Positions 5,932 to 6,283 of a stretch of 6,283 nt of DNA are shown one piece after another. The notes below the pieces were generated by a model. The model was given only the letters and a program-made list of their open reading frames with translations. It had not been told where the DNA came from and ran no database searches. The stretch lies in the NCBI GenBank assembly GCA_946405115.1, contig CAMJGB010000111.1:1-6283 (forward strand), read 5' to 3'. Within the stretch, counting starts at the first letter, position 1; each line of letters starts with the position of its first letter. Source of the DNA: an uncultured Clostridia bacterium. Its GTDB lineage: Bacteria; Bacillota; Clostridia; Saccharofermentanales; Saccharofermentanaceae. A program made the position numbers and the translations under genes.

Positions 5932-6283
5932 ATGCGTAAGAACGAAGGAAAGTGGCTCTTTACATCAGAGTCAGTAACTGAGGGCCATCCCGATAAGGTT
6001 TGCGATCAGATCTCCGATGCAGTGCTTGATGCAATCCTCGAGAATGATCCTGTGGCAAGAGTTGCATGTGAGACTTTTGCAGCTACCGGAATGATCGTTG
6101 TAGCAGGTGAGATTACAACATCTTCTTATGTTGATATCCCCAGCGTAGCAAGAGAAACATTGAAGGAAATAGGATATAACGGCAGCGACGTAAGCTTTGA
6201 TTACAAGACTTGTGCTGTCATGACTTCCATCGATGAGCAGTCTCCCGATATTGCTCAGGGCGTTAACGATGCTCTTGAGACAA
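5932..6283 (+). CDS. metK: S-adenosylmethionine synthetase, N-terminal part (partial, 3' truncated by window)
   Basis: This enzyme makes S-adenosylmethionine from methionine and ATP in the cytoplasm, supplying methyl groups. The visible 117 residues match the family start: [28 protein letters not shown] in adjoining blocks, with His19 and Asp21 corresponding to the ATP- and magnesium-binding residues of the GHPDK motif. Glu60 follows in VVAGEITT, and the methionine-binding loop [10 protein letters not shown] is at 101-110. The ATG is preceded by AAGGCGG at 5918-5924, 7 bases upstream. The reading frame is open to the last base, and about two thirds of the gene lies outside. It is divergent from the pilus operon, with 175 bases between start codons. 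The short leader leaves no room for a SAM riboswitch. Confidence 0.97.
   Translation, partial: MRKNEGKWLFTSESVTEGHPDKVCDQISDAVLDAILENDPVARVACETFAATGMIVVAGEITTSSYVDIPSVARETLKEIGYNGSDVSFDYKTCAVMTSIDEQSPDIAQGVNDALET

Overview
The window looks like chromosome of a low-to-mid GC Clostridia-type Firmicute. Supporting points are a Firmicute-like atpD-atpC end, Shine-Dalgarno sites close to AAGGAGG, a Tad pilus locus with no outer-membrane secretin, an FHA protein of the kind found beside Gram-positive Tad loci, and three Spo0A-box-like sequences. A family-level placement (Lachnospiraceae or Oscillospiraceae-like) is only a guess.

Layout. Positions 1-815 on the + strand hold the 3' end of atpD and complete atpC, the last two genes of an F1Fo ATP synthase operon. 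Positions 816-5756 on the - strand hold five closely packed genes that read as one operon. In transcription order they are a CpaE/TadZ-like protein without a P-loop (4845-5756), the TadA/CpaF secretion ATPase (3659-4864), a single protein carrying both TadB-like and TadC-like membrane domains (2164-3714), a 57-residue Flp-type prepilin (1969-2142), and a membrane-anchored FHA-domain protein (816-1931). A 175-base divergent intergenic region (5757-5931) separates this operon from metK, which starts at 5932 and runs off the right edge.

How it works together. TadA would power, and the fused TadB/TadC protein would form, the inner-membrane platform that assembles the small Flp subunit into a Tad (type IVc) pilus. 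The TadZ-like protein probably helps place or organise the machine. The FHA protein may link it to Ser/Thr phosphorylation or act as a scaffold. No prepilin peptidase, TadE/F minor pilin or CpaB/RcpC gene lies in the window, so these must be encoded elsewhere or be absent.

The most interesting signal is in the divergent region: three 10-bp tandem copies of a Spo0A-box-like heptamer (TGTCGAA on the - strand), roughly midway between the candidate pilus-operon promoter and the metK promoter. If bound, they would put the pilus, or metK, under the sporulation/lifestyle master regulator. Other points of note are the TadB-TadC fusion, the TadZ without a nucleotide-binding loop, a 56-base overlap between tadA and the fusion gene with an embedded Shine-Dalgarno and GTG start, and a zero-gap tail-to-tail junction with atpC.
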